Shown here: positions 44,136 to 56,700 of the stretch, piece after piece | Layout of the letters: every line of letters begins with the position of its first letter | How positions within the stretch are numbered: position 1 is the first letter of the stretch | Assembly: GCF_025370935.1 (NCBI RefSeq) | Contig: NC_133496.1 | Coordinates: forward strand, 12,495,561-12,559,560 | Source: Choristoneura fumiferana | Taxonomy: Eukaryota > Arthropoda > Insecta > Lepidoptera > Tortricidae | DNA length: 64,000 bases | Reading direction: 5' to 3' | Position numbers and translations under genes: made by a program | Notes under the pieces: generated by a model | What the model was told of the DNA's origin: nothing | Seen by the model: only the letters and a program-made list of their open reading frames with translations | Databases searched by the model: none

Positions 44136-46165
44136 TAAAACAAACACTATTCTCGAACTTCCCGGATCTTCACAAATCCTCGTAAGTTGATGACGTGTTG
44201 GCTTTTGTCCGTAAAAATATTTATGATTCCATTATTGAGCACATCACTTTTATATATATAACCATTTTTACACAATGCGTTCGCAACTCCGTAATTCGTT
44301 TCCTCAATGAAAACTTTTATTTAATCAGAACCAATGTAACTTAGGTACATAATCTTAAAGCTACTGTCCCTAAATCTTACTAGGATGGAACCTTTTAATA
44401 ATCAATTTTACTATGATTTCCTTGACAAAAGTATGTGATGTCAACATGACATTAGTACCTAGCCCAAAGGTTCCGTCCTGGTGCATATTTCAGTTTCTTC
44501 GACTGTACATAAACTGCGACTTAAAAAGTTTCTTAATGTACCTAATTACTGTGAAGTTGGTATCAGTGTGATCCACCTTTTATTGGGAAAACTTATGTAA
44601 CTCCAAAAATGCATAAAGTATACATAGCAGGTACCTACGACAGATCAATAAATAAAAAAGGCATGCCATTTGCTATTAAAGTCAACATGTCAAAGGTCTT
44701 TTCCATTGAGTTACCATACGCAAACATGTTTGTGTATTTATTACCTTTCAATGAGAATGTAAATAGGTAAGAAGTCAGTTTTCTCTTTTCCATGATATAT
44801 TTGTGTTTTTGCTAAAAATTGAGCGTTCTAAGCATTACCGATAGGTTTTCATTGTTTCTTTTAATTGAAATATGTATGAACTATCATCCTTTTCCTTGGA
44901 CGCTGACCGGATTTTCTCTGGAGTACAACATTCTCAGAAAACCATTTTTGACGAAGACCAGATTTTGACGAAGTTCCTCATTGCCTATCTTAAGTATATC
45001 ACAATTCATCTCTTAATTTCATAATCGACATGGTTTTCTGGGAAAGCGATAGGTAATATCGCTATAAATATTGATCGAATCTATTTACACAACCGCCGAA
45101 ACCTGGACAAACAAGATTAGGTAATATCGGTGTCCACTGGCGATAGAAAATCTTTTGGCAGCTATTTAGCACATGATCGTACAATACTGTACACCTAAGA
45201 GGTTTTAGTCACGTGTGGTAAACACCTGAGCTTTATTTTATAAAGTTACAAGTTACATTACAATTTGTGAAATCTTAAGTACTTAGCGGTATCTTGTATC
45301 GGGTTTAATTAGAAGCTTTAATTAGCTTGCCCCGTTTGTTGTTTTTTGTTTAGGTAAATCTTGTAAGTTCATTCTGATCCACTTCCAGCAGTCGGATTGA
45401 CTTTCAATTTTGTTGTAGATTTATGTTGTTAGTTGTCAACAAAAAGTACAGTCAAAAGTTTGTATAAAAATGATTATATTATAACATTTATTTTACACAC
45501 AAAGTAGTAATAATGTTATACAATAAGAGTATAAAGTGAATGTCGTTGAATAGGTCAGAGACTCGACTCAGTTGTTTTTGCAATACTCGAGCAATTTGAG
45601 AAAATAAATACCTAAAACAATACTTACACTGCAGCTTCAGAAAAATTCGCTCCCAAGGTAACCAAACGATTAGATACACATTTTGTCTAAGTATACATAT
45701 ATATACAAAAATGTGTCTGAGTATACATATATAACAAAACAAACTTCAGGTACTTATTTATTTTTAAGTATTTGGAATAAAACCCACATGCAATACGGGA
45801 TACTTTGTATTGTGACTTTTGACTGAACTTGTAAGTCTGTAGATTACTTGATCTGTAGATTTATTGGACTATAATTTTATCTTACGGTTTTACGAGTCAC
45901 TACGAGTTAAGATTTTACATGAAAACTTATAAAATGATAACGCAGCGGTAAAGGTTTTAATGCCAGCAAATGCTGCCGTGGCTCACTTTAGCTCACATTC
46001 CCTAAGGGACGATCATCTGCTTTTATCGAGGTACTTTACGTAAACGCGAATATCAATAGCAGTCAATAAATCACTATTACCACAGTCAGTATATATATAC
46101 TACTTTAGCTTATATATATACTGTGCTATTACTACTATAAATACCATAACTAGTCTATGTTATTA

Positions 46166-46470
46166 ACCCCGACGCAAAAAAAGAGGGGTGTTATAAGTTT
46201 GACCGCTATGTGTGTCTGTACGTGGCACCGTAGCTCTTAAGCGGGTGGACCGATTTGAATGCGGTTTTTTTTATTTGAAAGCAGGTTTTCTAGCGATGGT
46301 TCTTAGACATGTTTAATCAAAATCGGTTCCGCCGTTTAAAGATCATCAGCTCTTTTGTTCGCTGCGGTAGAAATTTTAAACGCATAACGGGTATTTACTT
46401 TACTTCCAAACATATTTGGGACCTAAAATTTGAAATACCCATATATGCTATATAACTATGCAATAACTTA
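46166..46470 (+). repeat. dispersed CCCCGACGCAAAAA repeat, copy 4
   Basis: One of the best kept copies. It extends past the core into AAGATCATCAGCTCTTTTGTT, TTTACTTCCAAACATATTTG and CCCATATATGCTATATA, all shared with copy 5 at 48597-48970. About 300 bp long. Confidence 0.8.
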
Positions 46471-47260
46471 GAAAACTCTACTTCTGCTGATCACTGAATC
46501 CTCCGATCATTTTTGAATGATAACTATTAGTACTATTAGTTATTCTGGGCTATAGCAGCTCCTGTGAATCGACCTATGAAGCTATGCCGTGCCGGCCGGC
46601 ACCAATGAATTGAACGAAAGCAATGTCACTTCACTGTGTCAGTACCGTTCTTATACAGGGGCTTCCTAATATTTTGTAAACAATATCGTGATGCACACCT
46701 TTGTGTGATACGTCTACCTATGTTATCAGTACTTCAGTTTAGCACTCATTCAGTTAATTCGTGCCAGTTCTTTGAATCAACCTGTACCTACACGGTTAAT
46801 GCTTAGAAATGAATTTAGAAATCGGATTTTATTTAGTGCAATTCAATTCTGTGTATAAATATGGCTCCATCGATACTATTGCTGATTCTAGTATTTATAC
46901 CAATGTTGACATTGAAAGAAACTTAAGTACATATATTATTTAGACACTGCCAGGTAGTTTGAGGTGTGCTCAAATAAAAGAAAACTAATTGTTTTCACAC
47001 AAGACACAAAACAATAGATGGTTATTTATCGCGTGATAAGTATCTACGTGATGATAATTCTAATCCCTTGAAGAGTTTTTTTTATCTGAGTTTCTTGAGT
47101 CTTGTTTTGTTTGCTAGTCATCTGAGTTTCGATTCTAATAGACCAATTAAACTGAAGTCGTGAAGTCAAGGATGTCGCTGCACACATAATGTACAGAGGA
47201 ATATTATAGAGAGTATGACAGCTGTGTAAGCTAAGACATAATTGGTTGTCGTTGTTACAG

Positions 47261-47373
47261 AGTGCTGTTGGTGCTGCCTGAGATCGCGTTGAATGTGATG
47301 GGCACCATGTGGATGTTCTGTGACGTCATCGAGTGCTCTGTTTCAGACACGTTCTCCAGCATAGTCATCCAGA
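47261..47373 (+). CDS. DAGLB: diacylglycerol lipase beta-like, exon B
   Basis: Acceptor GTTGTTACAG ends at 47260, donor GTAAGT begins at 47374. Joined to exon A in phase, it gives (K)VLLVLPEIALNVMGTMWMF, a membrane helix, then CDVIECSVSDTFSSIVIQ. DAGLB has the same helix with a P-E pair near its start, and a cysteine-bearing loop after it. The phase-1 end joins in frame with exon C. Confidence 0.85.
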
Positions 47374-47750
47374 GTAAGTCACTTTTTAGTATAGCTGGTG
47401 TCTATGGTAATGTCTTCCGAGTGACTTATTAAAAGTATGATTCTATAAGGTATACAAACCCACTAAAAGTTAGTTGTTGTTTTAAGGCAATTCTTTCATG
47501 CCTCATATAATAGTCTACATTGCAAAGATTTTTCTAAGTGTACTGATGTCTCTTGAGTTACGAGACAGAACAACATAGGTACACTTTAAAGTTGACTGTC
47601 TCTAATACTCCGGCCACAACCGCGAATTTTCGTCTTTTATCATCAGATTAATCTAGAACCCATTTCCTCGGTGTCATCGAAATTAGCTGTTACGTAAGAT
47701 TATGGTAGAGTCGAATCATTTGAATAGTGATTGCCGCAGAACGTTCTCGT

Positions 47751-47960
47751 AGTAAGTCAGTACCTGGGTGACCGAGCTTTGCTCGGGCTAAAACTCGATA
47801 ACAAGCGTTTTCCCAGAGATAAGACCAAGCTAAATCGATTTTTCATCCCCAAAACCCCTACATACCAAATTTCATTGAAATCGTTGGAGCCGATCCCGAG
47901 ATCCCCGAAATATATATATACATACAAGAATTGCTCGTTTAAAGGTATTAATAGATAATG
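47751..47960 (+). repeat. interspersed repeat with GACCGAGCTTTGCTCGG
   Basis: TACCTGGGTGACCGAGCTTT, AAATTTCATTGAAATCGTTG, GAGATCCCCGAAATATATAT and AAGAATTGCTCGTTTAAAGG in this order form a sequence I recognise as widespread in Lepidoptera. Single copy here; class unknown. The overlapping open frames on both strands are by-products. Confidence 0.5.
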
Positions 47961-48596
47961 AACTGGTTGGAAAATTGCAAGATGAAGCAGAAAAGAGGCT
48001 ACGGACATACAAATATTGTCTAAAAAAGACATGTATTTTACACGTAAATATTGTAGAACTTGGACATAAAATTGGACAAAGTGGAAACAAGAAACCATTT
48101 ATTCAAAAACTATTTGAGGAAGTACCCATCAAATAATTTTACCGCAAAATTCAATTCAAAACATAAAACGGCGATAAAATAATTTAAACAAATATAATTT
48201 AATATAGCTTAAATATTTTTGACCTCATGGCAGTCATTTATTATACATAAGGTCATAAGGTCACAACTGAAATCAAATTCAACGATAAATAATGTCTGTC
48301 ACGTGTTTGTTCGGATTTAGATGTAAATTAAACACCATTAACTCCAAACGCCAGCCACTAAATTTCCATTTGTATAAAGGAGCCTTCGGTTTATCGTACC
48401 TACTTACTTATATTTCAAATTATAATTACATTACACGTAGACTAGCATTGGGAAAATAAATTCAAAGTCAGAATATATTTATTAAGTATTAAGCTAATAA
48501 ATACTTATGAAGGCTGTAAGTTCTAGCATTAATTTGGAACAACTACATATACCTATGTTCAGAAGAGCCAAAAAACAAGGTGACCAGTTAGTTTTT

Positions 48597-48970
48597 TAAC
48601 CCCCGACGAAAAAGAGGGGTGTTATAAGTTTGACCGCTATGTGTGTCTGTGTGTCTGTGTGTCTGTGTGTCTGTATGTCTGTGTGTCTGTGTGTCTGTGT
48701 GTCTGTGTGTCTGTGTGTCTGTGTGTCTGTCTGTGGCACCGTAGCTCTTAAACGGGTGGACCGATTTGAATGCGGTTTTTTTTATTTGAAAGCTGGTTTT
48801 CTAGCGATGGATCTTAGACATGATTTATCAAAATCGGTTCAGCCGTTTCAAGATCATCAGATCTTTTGTTCGCTGCGGTAGGAATCTTAGACGCATAATG
48901 GATATTTACTTTACTTTCAAACATATTTGGGACCTAAAATTTGAAACACCCATATATGCTATATAGCTAT
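48597..48970 (+). repeat. dispersed CCCCGACGCAAAAA repeat, copy 5
   Basis: Same layout as copy 4, but the GTGTGTCT segment after CCGCTAT has expanded into a microsatellite at 48639-48732. The copy ends where the 130-bp tandem block begins. Confidence 0.85.
48639..48732 (+). repeat. GTGTGTCT octamer microsatellite
   Basis: About eleven units of GTGTGTCT with one GTATGTCT variant, grown inside the dispersed repeat copy 5. In copies 1-4 the place holds one or two units. Confidence 0.9.
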
Positions 48971-48992
48971 GCAAGATTATGGAATTCTCGGC

Positions 48993-49280
48993 CTGATGCT
49001 GCAGCCAGGATATCCAGAACACTAGTAGGTACACTCTTAATAAAACTATAGCAGATATATCGTGTTTGGGTTCGTTTTGATCAGTATTTGATTCTACAAA
49101 CAATGCAATGGTGGCAACAGGATGAGCTGATGCTGCAGCCAGGATATCTAGCACAATAGTACACTCTATAAAAAATAATAGCACATATGTCGTGTTTGGA
49201 TTCGTTTTGATCAGTAATTGATTCTACATACAATGCAATGGTGGCAACACGATGAGCTGATGCTGCAGCCAGGATATCCA
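48993..49280 (+). repeat. 130-bp tandem duplication
   Basis: GATGCTGCAGCCAGGATATC begins three successive units at 48993, 49129 and 49259 (spacing 136 and 130 bp). Each full unit ends with CAATGCAATGGTGGCAACA. Two full units and the start of a third. Related units stand at 50449-50502 and 50528-50581, beyond the GGAY array. Confidence 0.8.
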
Positions 49281-49349
49281 ATTAATTTTAATATTTCACT
49301 ACTTGGACTTGGATGCTTTACTTGGGATGATGATAAAAGCTTTTTATTA

Positions 49350-49480
49350 ACCCCCGACGCAAAAAGAGGGGTGTTATAAGTTTGACCGCTATGTGTGTCT
49401 GTCTGTGGCATTGTAGCTCTTAAACGGGTGAACCGATTTGAATGCGGTTTTCTAGTGATGGATCTAATCTCAAACATGCT
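49350..49480 (+). repeat. dispersed CCCCGACGCAAAAA repeat, copy 6 (partial)
   Basis: Has the start and the ACCGATTTGAATGCGGTTTT block and then breaks off; it lacks the second half. It sits between the tandem block and the GGAY array. Confidence 0.75.
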
Positions 49481-49713
49481 CGGAAATGTATGCGTTAATA
49501 TCACGAAATAGAGACATAAAGTTTCTCATTTATGGCTGCCTACCACCTCCCTACATAACTTCTTGGCCTAGGCCATGAAGTATGTATGAAAATCCATTAT
49601 TGTCCGCTGCTCTAACTTTTTAAATTTGCTTACTAACATTAAACTGACAAAAGAAAAATTACGAACAGCCAACCACCACTACTCTGTAAGCATTTGCGAT
49701 GCGATGCGATGCG

Positions 49714-50288
49714 ATGCGACGGACGAACGGACGGATGGATGGATGGACGGATGGATGGACGGACGGACGGATGGACTGATGGGCGGACGGACGGAAGAAT
49801 GGATGGATGGATGGATGGATGGACGGACGGATGGATGGACGGACGGATGGATGGACGGACGGACGGATGGATGGACGGACGGATGGATGGACGGACGGAT
49901 GGATGGACGGACGGATGGATGGACGAACGGATGGATGGACGGATGGATGGACGGACGGATGGATGGACGGACTGATGGATGGATGGATGGATGGATGGAT
50001 GGACGGACGGATGGACGGACGGACGGACGGATGGACGGACGGATGGACGGACGGACGGATGGATGGACGGACGGATGGATGGACGGACGGATGGATGGAC
50101 GGACGGATGGATGGACGGACGGACAGATGGATGGACGGACGGACGGATGGACGGATGGATGGATGGATGGACGGATGGATGGACGGATGGATGGGACGGA
50201 CGGATGGACGGACGGACGGACGGACGGACGGACGGACGGACGGACGGATGGATGGATGGATGGATGGATGGATGGATGGATGGATGGA
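49714..50288 (+). repeat. GGAY tetranucleotide array, 575 bp
   Basis: Almost pure four-base period of GGAT and GGAC units in irregular order, preceded by five GCGAT-type units at 49697-49718. Because four does not divide by three and no unit makes a stop in any frame, several frames on both strands stay open (MDGW/TDGR on +, HPS/RPS on -); none is a gene. A pure run of about eight GGAC lies near 50200-50245, followed by ten GGAT. Confidence 0.97.
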
Positions 50289-50448
50289 TGAAATATTTTC
50301 TCACATTGTTTGAGAAAAGCACTATACAAGCCTCGGCCAGAACAGGGATTGCTGGACTCGTTTTATCCGGCCTCGTCTACTACTCGGCCGTCTACCCCGA
50401 ACTCGTCCATCAATCCCTTACTTCATGGCCTCTGCAGTAATGTACTAT

Positions 50449-50581
50449 TACAGTGCGATGGTGGCATCACGATAAGTTAATGTTTATGTGTAGAGGAACT
50501 TGTTGTTTATCAGTATTTTATTCTATTTACAGTGCGATGGTGGCATCACGATAAGTTAATGTTTATGTGTAGAGGAACTTG
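50449..50581 (+). repeat. 79-bp tandem pair
   Basis: The 54 bases from 50449 (TACAGTGCGATGGTGGCATC...) recur without change from 50528. The core resembles the end of the 130-bp units at 49101 and 49231. Confidence 0.85.
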
Positions 50582-50718
50582 ACATTCTGCAGTAGTAACA
50601 AGTTAACAACGCATTTCTATATTGTTAATTTGCGTTAACTTTTGACTTACTTCCATACCTGAAAATTATGACTGTTTAAAATTAAATTACAAACTCAAAG
50701 ACCCCCAACGCAAAAATA

Positions 50719-53700
50719 TTATTGTTGAGACAAAGCTTTGTTTGGATTTCTTATTCTTTGCAGTTCTTCTAACGCTGATTTGTCATGAGGACAATTGAAT
50801 AATTTTCTTTGATCCAATTCACAAATTGCAACACCTTGTAAACTTTTCACCCGACTTAAAGCCACATAAGCCTGGCCTTTTGCAAAAGTTTTTTTGCCTA
50901 AGTATACAACAGCCTTTTCCACTGTTGTTCCCTGTAATTTATGAACGGTTACAGCCCAACTTAAAATGAAAGGGAACATTATTCTTTCAATATTGCCATA
51001 CCCCTTCAGGCCCTGAAATGTTAAACTCTGTGGCTGTATTGGAACCCATCCATTTTCTTCTTTAAAGCTTCTACCAATCGACTTATCATCAAATTCGATA
51101 AATATAAGTTTTGGGAGTTCCCCCTCTTCCAATTGGTCTCTTCGTAGTCCATTCCATTCCAGTTTCTTAATTATCCCCATACTTCCATTTACTAAACCCT
51201 CTGAGACTTTTAAATTCATCCGCAACATCACTCGAGCGCCTATAGCAATTTTAATAGAACTGACTAATCCTCCTGTACAGTTCGGATCTTGAGGGATAGA
51301 TGAAAGATTTGGCTTTTCACCATAAGTAGCGGGTTCTTTAGATTCATCGTGAGCATGTAACGTATAAATTTTAACTGTTCTGGCCATTAATTCCACCATT
51401 TTCTCATTATAATCATTAACGAGTTTGACTGTAGGAAAAATACGCACAGCTTCTCCATCAGCAAAATCACCAATCAAAGGCACACGACTTCTTTCAAGCA
51501 AAATTTCATATTGCTCCATACTTAACTCACCTACGCGAAGGTGATTTAAAATATCAATAAATTGGCAATCGTTTTGCTGTCGCACGTTGGTTTTCAACTC
51601 GCAAAGCCCAAAATAACGCCATAGATGCGGTTCCCCTTGGAATGTAAACGGTTGTTGGAAACACCAACTCCCTTTGACAGGCGACAGCTGCATAATATCC
51701 CCGAAGATAATAATATTTACTCCGCCAAATATATCATTGCAGTTTTTTAATTCTTGCAATCGAAGATGAATCGACCGTAAAACTTCGTATGATACCATTG
51801 AGATTTCATCTATTATAAGCCACCGAATGTGTCGCCATTTTCTTCTCATATCCTCCAACCGCTGTCCTGTCATCTGTCTATAGACTGTAGCTTTACCTTT
51901 TTCAATTCCTAAACACAGTGCACTGTGGATGGTTTTCCCATTGATAAGGCGTGCCGCTACTCCTGTTGGTGCTGTTACTTCTACAAAAGTCGCATTTAAT
52001 AACAGGTCTGTTGTTGGAGCGTAGCACCGACGAATATGCTGAACAATTGTTTTGAGCACGAACGTTTTTCCACAGCCAGCTCCTCCTGTCACAAATAACT
52101 TTAAAGGAACATTTTCATTAGTCTTCGTGATTTCATTTCGAATCCGTTTAGTAACTTCATCAAATATTCGTCTTTGATCTACATTCATACTACTGACCAT
52201 GGCATGAAATTCTTCGTCTGTGATATTGATATGTAGTTCATCTCCGACTTCTTCTATTTCAATATCAACATCAGCCACTCTCGGGTCATATCCATCAACA
52301 ATAGCTCCTATGTTGTGGTTATCGGCATTTTTATCGCGATCATTGCCATTAGCGTCATCAAATTGAGAATTATCAGCCAGTGCTAGCACTTGTCCGATAA
52401 CTTGTTGAAGCTCGCGTTCTATATATTGAAACTGCTCAACAGAATCACCATGAAATGGGCGTAGTTCATGACGGTGTGCCATAAAAGCTTCTTCACATGT
52501 TTCGTAACCTGCCATCAAAATGTTTTCGTTTCGAAATGGTACATGAGCTACAAGATAACTATAAAAATAGCCCTCTCTGTCTCCCATTTGTGTGTAATAC
52601 CGAGTTCTCAAAATAGCAGGTTTTGTTCGCTTTTTCATGACGCTGCCATTGAGAAGTCGGATGGTCGTTGGTGCGGCTTCAACACCTTCTTCTACGTTGT
52701 CGTAAGCTTCTGCATCTCCATCATCTTCATTATCAGTAGATCGCGTCACGTGTTCATAGTTTACAGCAAACTCTGCCAGACTCAGATGCTCCAGACTATC
52801 CGGCCTTTGAACATATTTATCAAATATATTTTGGTAAGTCTGACCATGGTCGCTGTCATAACGTAGAATCCTATATCGCTCGTGAGGTCGGCATGTGTTG
52901 ACAAACACTACTTTGCGTGAACTGTCTCTCAATTTCAAATGACATAACCTGTAAGCACATTCACATGCCGACACTCTACGATGGTTTAAAATAGCCATTG
53001 AAACAGCAAACAATTGTCGACCAATATCACCACGAGATGCACGCACTCTGCTGACAGCGTCTTTTACAGCTTGACCCACATCCTGGGGCTCATGCTTAGA
53101 CGTATATTTAGCAATATAATACGAAACAGCAGTAACATTTCCGCAGGCCTGGATATCCATATTAGCTCTCCAAAGCTTTAATATTTGCGGATTGTAATTG
53201 TTGACATACTGTTCTGCGGGACTTCTTTTTAAAATACAAAACCGTCCATTGTTCCGAATTGTTTCATCAGGTCCGAGCAGAGTCATTTGGTCACTTACCG
53301 GTCTAGGAAAATTAAATCGACAGTGTAGATCGTTTCTTTTCTTGTAACATGTTGATGAATGATTGTGGATTTGTACACGTTTGACGATTTCATTTAATTC
53401 GTCATCATCATTATTCAAAGAACATGAAATGGTCTCATTGATCAAAGATCTGCCTTCAGGAGTATCAAAATGTGGTGCATTTTCAATCCAGCATAACATA
53501 TGCAGATGTGGACTTCCACGGTTTTGGAATTCTATTCTCCACCAGAAATCCACAAGTTTCCCACCTAACACATGGTGATCGTTTTTCAAAAACCTCATAA
53601 ATGCATTGACACGTATCATGAATTGTCTACTCAAAGTCACAGGATGATCTTCAACCAATTTCTGTCTGTCACTAAAACTTAAATTGCTTGGACTTTCATT

Positions 53701-56700
53701 AGGTCTTCCGGCAGAAATCAGAAGTGCTTTCAGCATGTCGTCCCAGTTTAGATCATTGCAACTCAAGGTAAGAAACCATGTAGGGGGGCCGAGATTCTTA
53801 ACCATAGCAATTAGGTTGGAGCATGCATTTTGCCAGTAGGCATTCGATCCCCGCATGCTCCGCATGTTGAGGTGAATATTTTGAACTAAGTTTTCTGGTA
53901 AATTTTCGCCTTGCCGCATTCTCAGACATACGCCAACATTTTGCTTAGCTCTATAATACTCCATTAACGACAAAGCATAAAAAAGATACTCATGTCTCTG
54001 AAAACGTGTATCGACTCCCATTATCCTAGCTTGACAATAATCTAAGGGTGTAATTGGATGACTTCGGTTTTCTTGAAATCCATTTCGGCCGTAAGGAAAC
54101 AAATGAAACCAAGCTAATTCTTCTGCTCTTTTTTCTCGTGAAATTTGTAGTGGTGGTCCTGTTTTCCTACGCAGTTGATGAACAGGCAACTGATCACAGT
54201 TGCCATTTTCAATAACAGAGTTTAGCTCAGGAATAGGTTCGTCAATAGCCCGTAAAATTGATGACGATATAAGAATATTGGTATCCTCGTTTAATTGGCT
54301 AGACTTTTCTGGTGATAAAGAATTTTGCGAAATATGTGATTCTACATGTATCAAATCAGGATTTTCATTTAAATTTCCTATAACAGTTGTGTTAATCTTA
54401 GTGATGCTATATTGGTCGTCGTCAAGTCTGTTTTGCTGCGATTTTGGTATATTAGATTTTAAAACGGAGTACATGGATGAAACATCAGGGAAAGACATCA
54501 CACAAGCTGCGCCATCCTGAGCTACACGACCTTTAGGTCCTCTTGAGTGTGAGTCAAACAGGTAATACAAGTTTTCTGCCTTCCAAATAGCTACCGAAAT
54601 GCCATTACTTGTAAGGATTCCTCCTTGACCTGCATCACAATTATTTAAAAAATCCACTAAGCCATTTTGAAGATTTGGAAATCCAGCATCTTGGTTATTT
54701 ATCCTTAGATGACCGCAAATTATAGTTGCCTCAGGAGGCACTCGTATTAAACATGAATGATTTAACACTTCAAAATTAGTTTGTAATTCTTCAGCACACA
54801 AATATTCTACATTTAGCTCAGCTACGTTTGGAGCCCTTCGAGAATGTATACTACTAGAGTATAAATGATCACCAGAAATCAAAATTGTATCAATTATATC
54901 GGAAGACCACGTCCCAACTTGTTTTATGTTTGAAACTGCAATGGCCACAGCGGCATTTGCAGTACACTGTTTACCTCGAGAAAAATCGCAAAATTTGGCA
55001 TGACCTTGATGAAAGGAGCCTCTCAATATACGCCGATTATTTCCTATATCTTGATAATAAACTATTGATTCATTATTGTTTTCCTGTAAGTCATCCCGTA
55101 GAATATGGCAAATTTCATTAATATTGTAATCGTAACTGAAATTAATATTCACATTTCTATACAAAGGATTGTTAATGACAAGCCAATCTAATGCATTTTT
55201 TAGTTTTTGTATATTTACAGAAAAGTTACGTAATCTCTGTACTGATTCTAACTGTTCACAGACAATAACTAAACCAATACTATTCATTTGTAGGGGCAGT
55301 TGTTCAGCTATTTCTTCAACGTCCTGGCCAAAAAGTACAGCCTGACCATGAAAACCGCGCTGTCCGAAGCGACCACTGAGTTTGACCATTTTCACAAATG
55401 GAATTATCCTACTTAACAATCGTATTTCCATATCGGACAAAGTTGCAATTTCCTGGGGTATCTCGTCTAAATACATGGCGTTCCAGTAAGCTTGAGAAGG
55501 TGTTCTTCCCCTGCGAAGTATTCTAATGCATCTATGGCAAGCAGTAATAATATCGCTCGTCATCAATTCACTTGGTAATATATTTCTTTGTATATCGACA
55601 ACTGTGATTGAACCTAACTGCTTCTTATAACAAAGTTTCTTACATATCATACAAAAAATCTCAGCAAACACTGTTATGGAACTTTCAAAATCTGTATTAC
55701 ACCTGGCTCTCCACTCTTGAAACTGTATTCTTTGAGAATGTAGTCGGCTATTTCTTTCGTTTTCTGTTTCTACGCTTCGAATCAGACTTCTACGCAGACT
55801 TGTGGTTTCGGAATTCCGAGCATGCCTCGAGGCACGTTGCTCAGGAGTCTCATTAAGCCTCGACTGAGCCGTAACCTCAGCATCCTGATTAAGCCTCGAG
55901 GCACGCTGCTCAGGAGTCTCACTAAGCCTCGACTGAGATGTAGCTTCTGCATTCCGAGCATGCCTCGAGGCACTTTGCTCAGGAGTCTCATTAAGCCTCG
56001 ACTGAGCCGTAACCTCAGCATCCTGGTTAAGCCTCGAGGCACGCTGCTCAGGAGTCTCACTAAGCCTCGACTGAGATGTAGCTTCTGCATTCCGAGCATG
56101 CCTCGAGGCACGTTGCTCAGGAGTCTCATTAAGCCTCGACTGAGCCGTAACCTCAGCATCCTGGTTAAGCCTCGAGGCACGCTGCTCAGGAGTCTCACTA
56201 AGCCTCGACTGAGATGTAGCTTCTGTATTCCGAGCATGCCTCGAGGCACGTTGCTCAGGAGTCTCATTAAGCCTCGACTGAGCCGTAACCTCAGCATCCT
56301 GGTTACGCCTCGAGGCACGCTGCTCAGGAGTCTCACTAAGCCTCGACTGTGATGTAGCTTCTGCATTCCGAGCATGCCTCGAGGCACGTTGCTCAGGAGT
56401 CTCATTAAGCCTCGACCGAGCCGTAACCTCAGCATCCTGGTTACGCCTCGAGGCACGCTGCTCAGAAGTCTCACTAAGCCTCGACTGAGATGTAGCTTCT
56501 GCATTTTGAGCATGCCTCGAGGCACGTTGCTCAGGAGTCTCATTAAGCCTCGACTGAGCCGTAAACTTAGCATCCTGGTTACGCCTCGAGGCACGCTGCT
56601 CAGGAGTCTCACTAAGCCTCGACTGTGATGTAGCTTCTGCATTCCGAGCATGCCTCGAGGCACGTTGCTCAGGAGTCTCATTAAGCCTCGACCGAGCCGT

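Larger units (their letters stand above)
39441..47260 (+). other. DAGLB: diacylglycerol lipase intron, 7.8 kb
   Basis: Bounded by GTTAGT and TTGTTACAG. It contains a Helitron-like copy (39507-39711), an AC microsatellite (41383-41421), an interspersed repeat (41422-41530), a mariner-size MITE (44018-44135) and the dispersed repeat copy 4 (46166-46470). The long parts 39712-41380, 41531-44017 and 44136-46165 are AT-rich with no supported gene. Confidence 0.75.

Noticed and set aside
47757..48098. 113-codon minus-strand frame
   Set aside because: It overlaps a common interspersed repeat at 47751-47960 and competes with equally long frames on the other strand.
49639..50329. Three long open frames of serine-proline-rich or aspartate-glycine-rich repeats
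   Set aside because: They are translations of the GGAY array and its complement, with no conserved start, domain or flanking signal.
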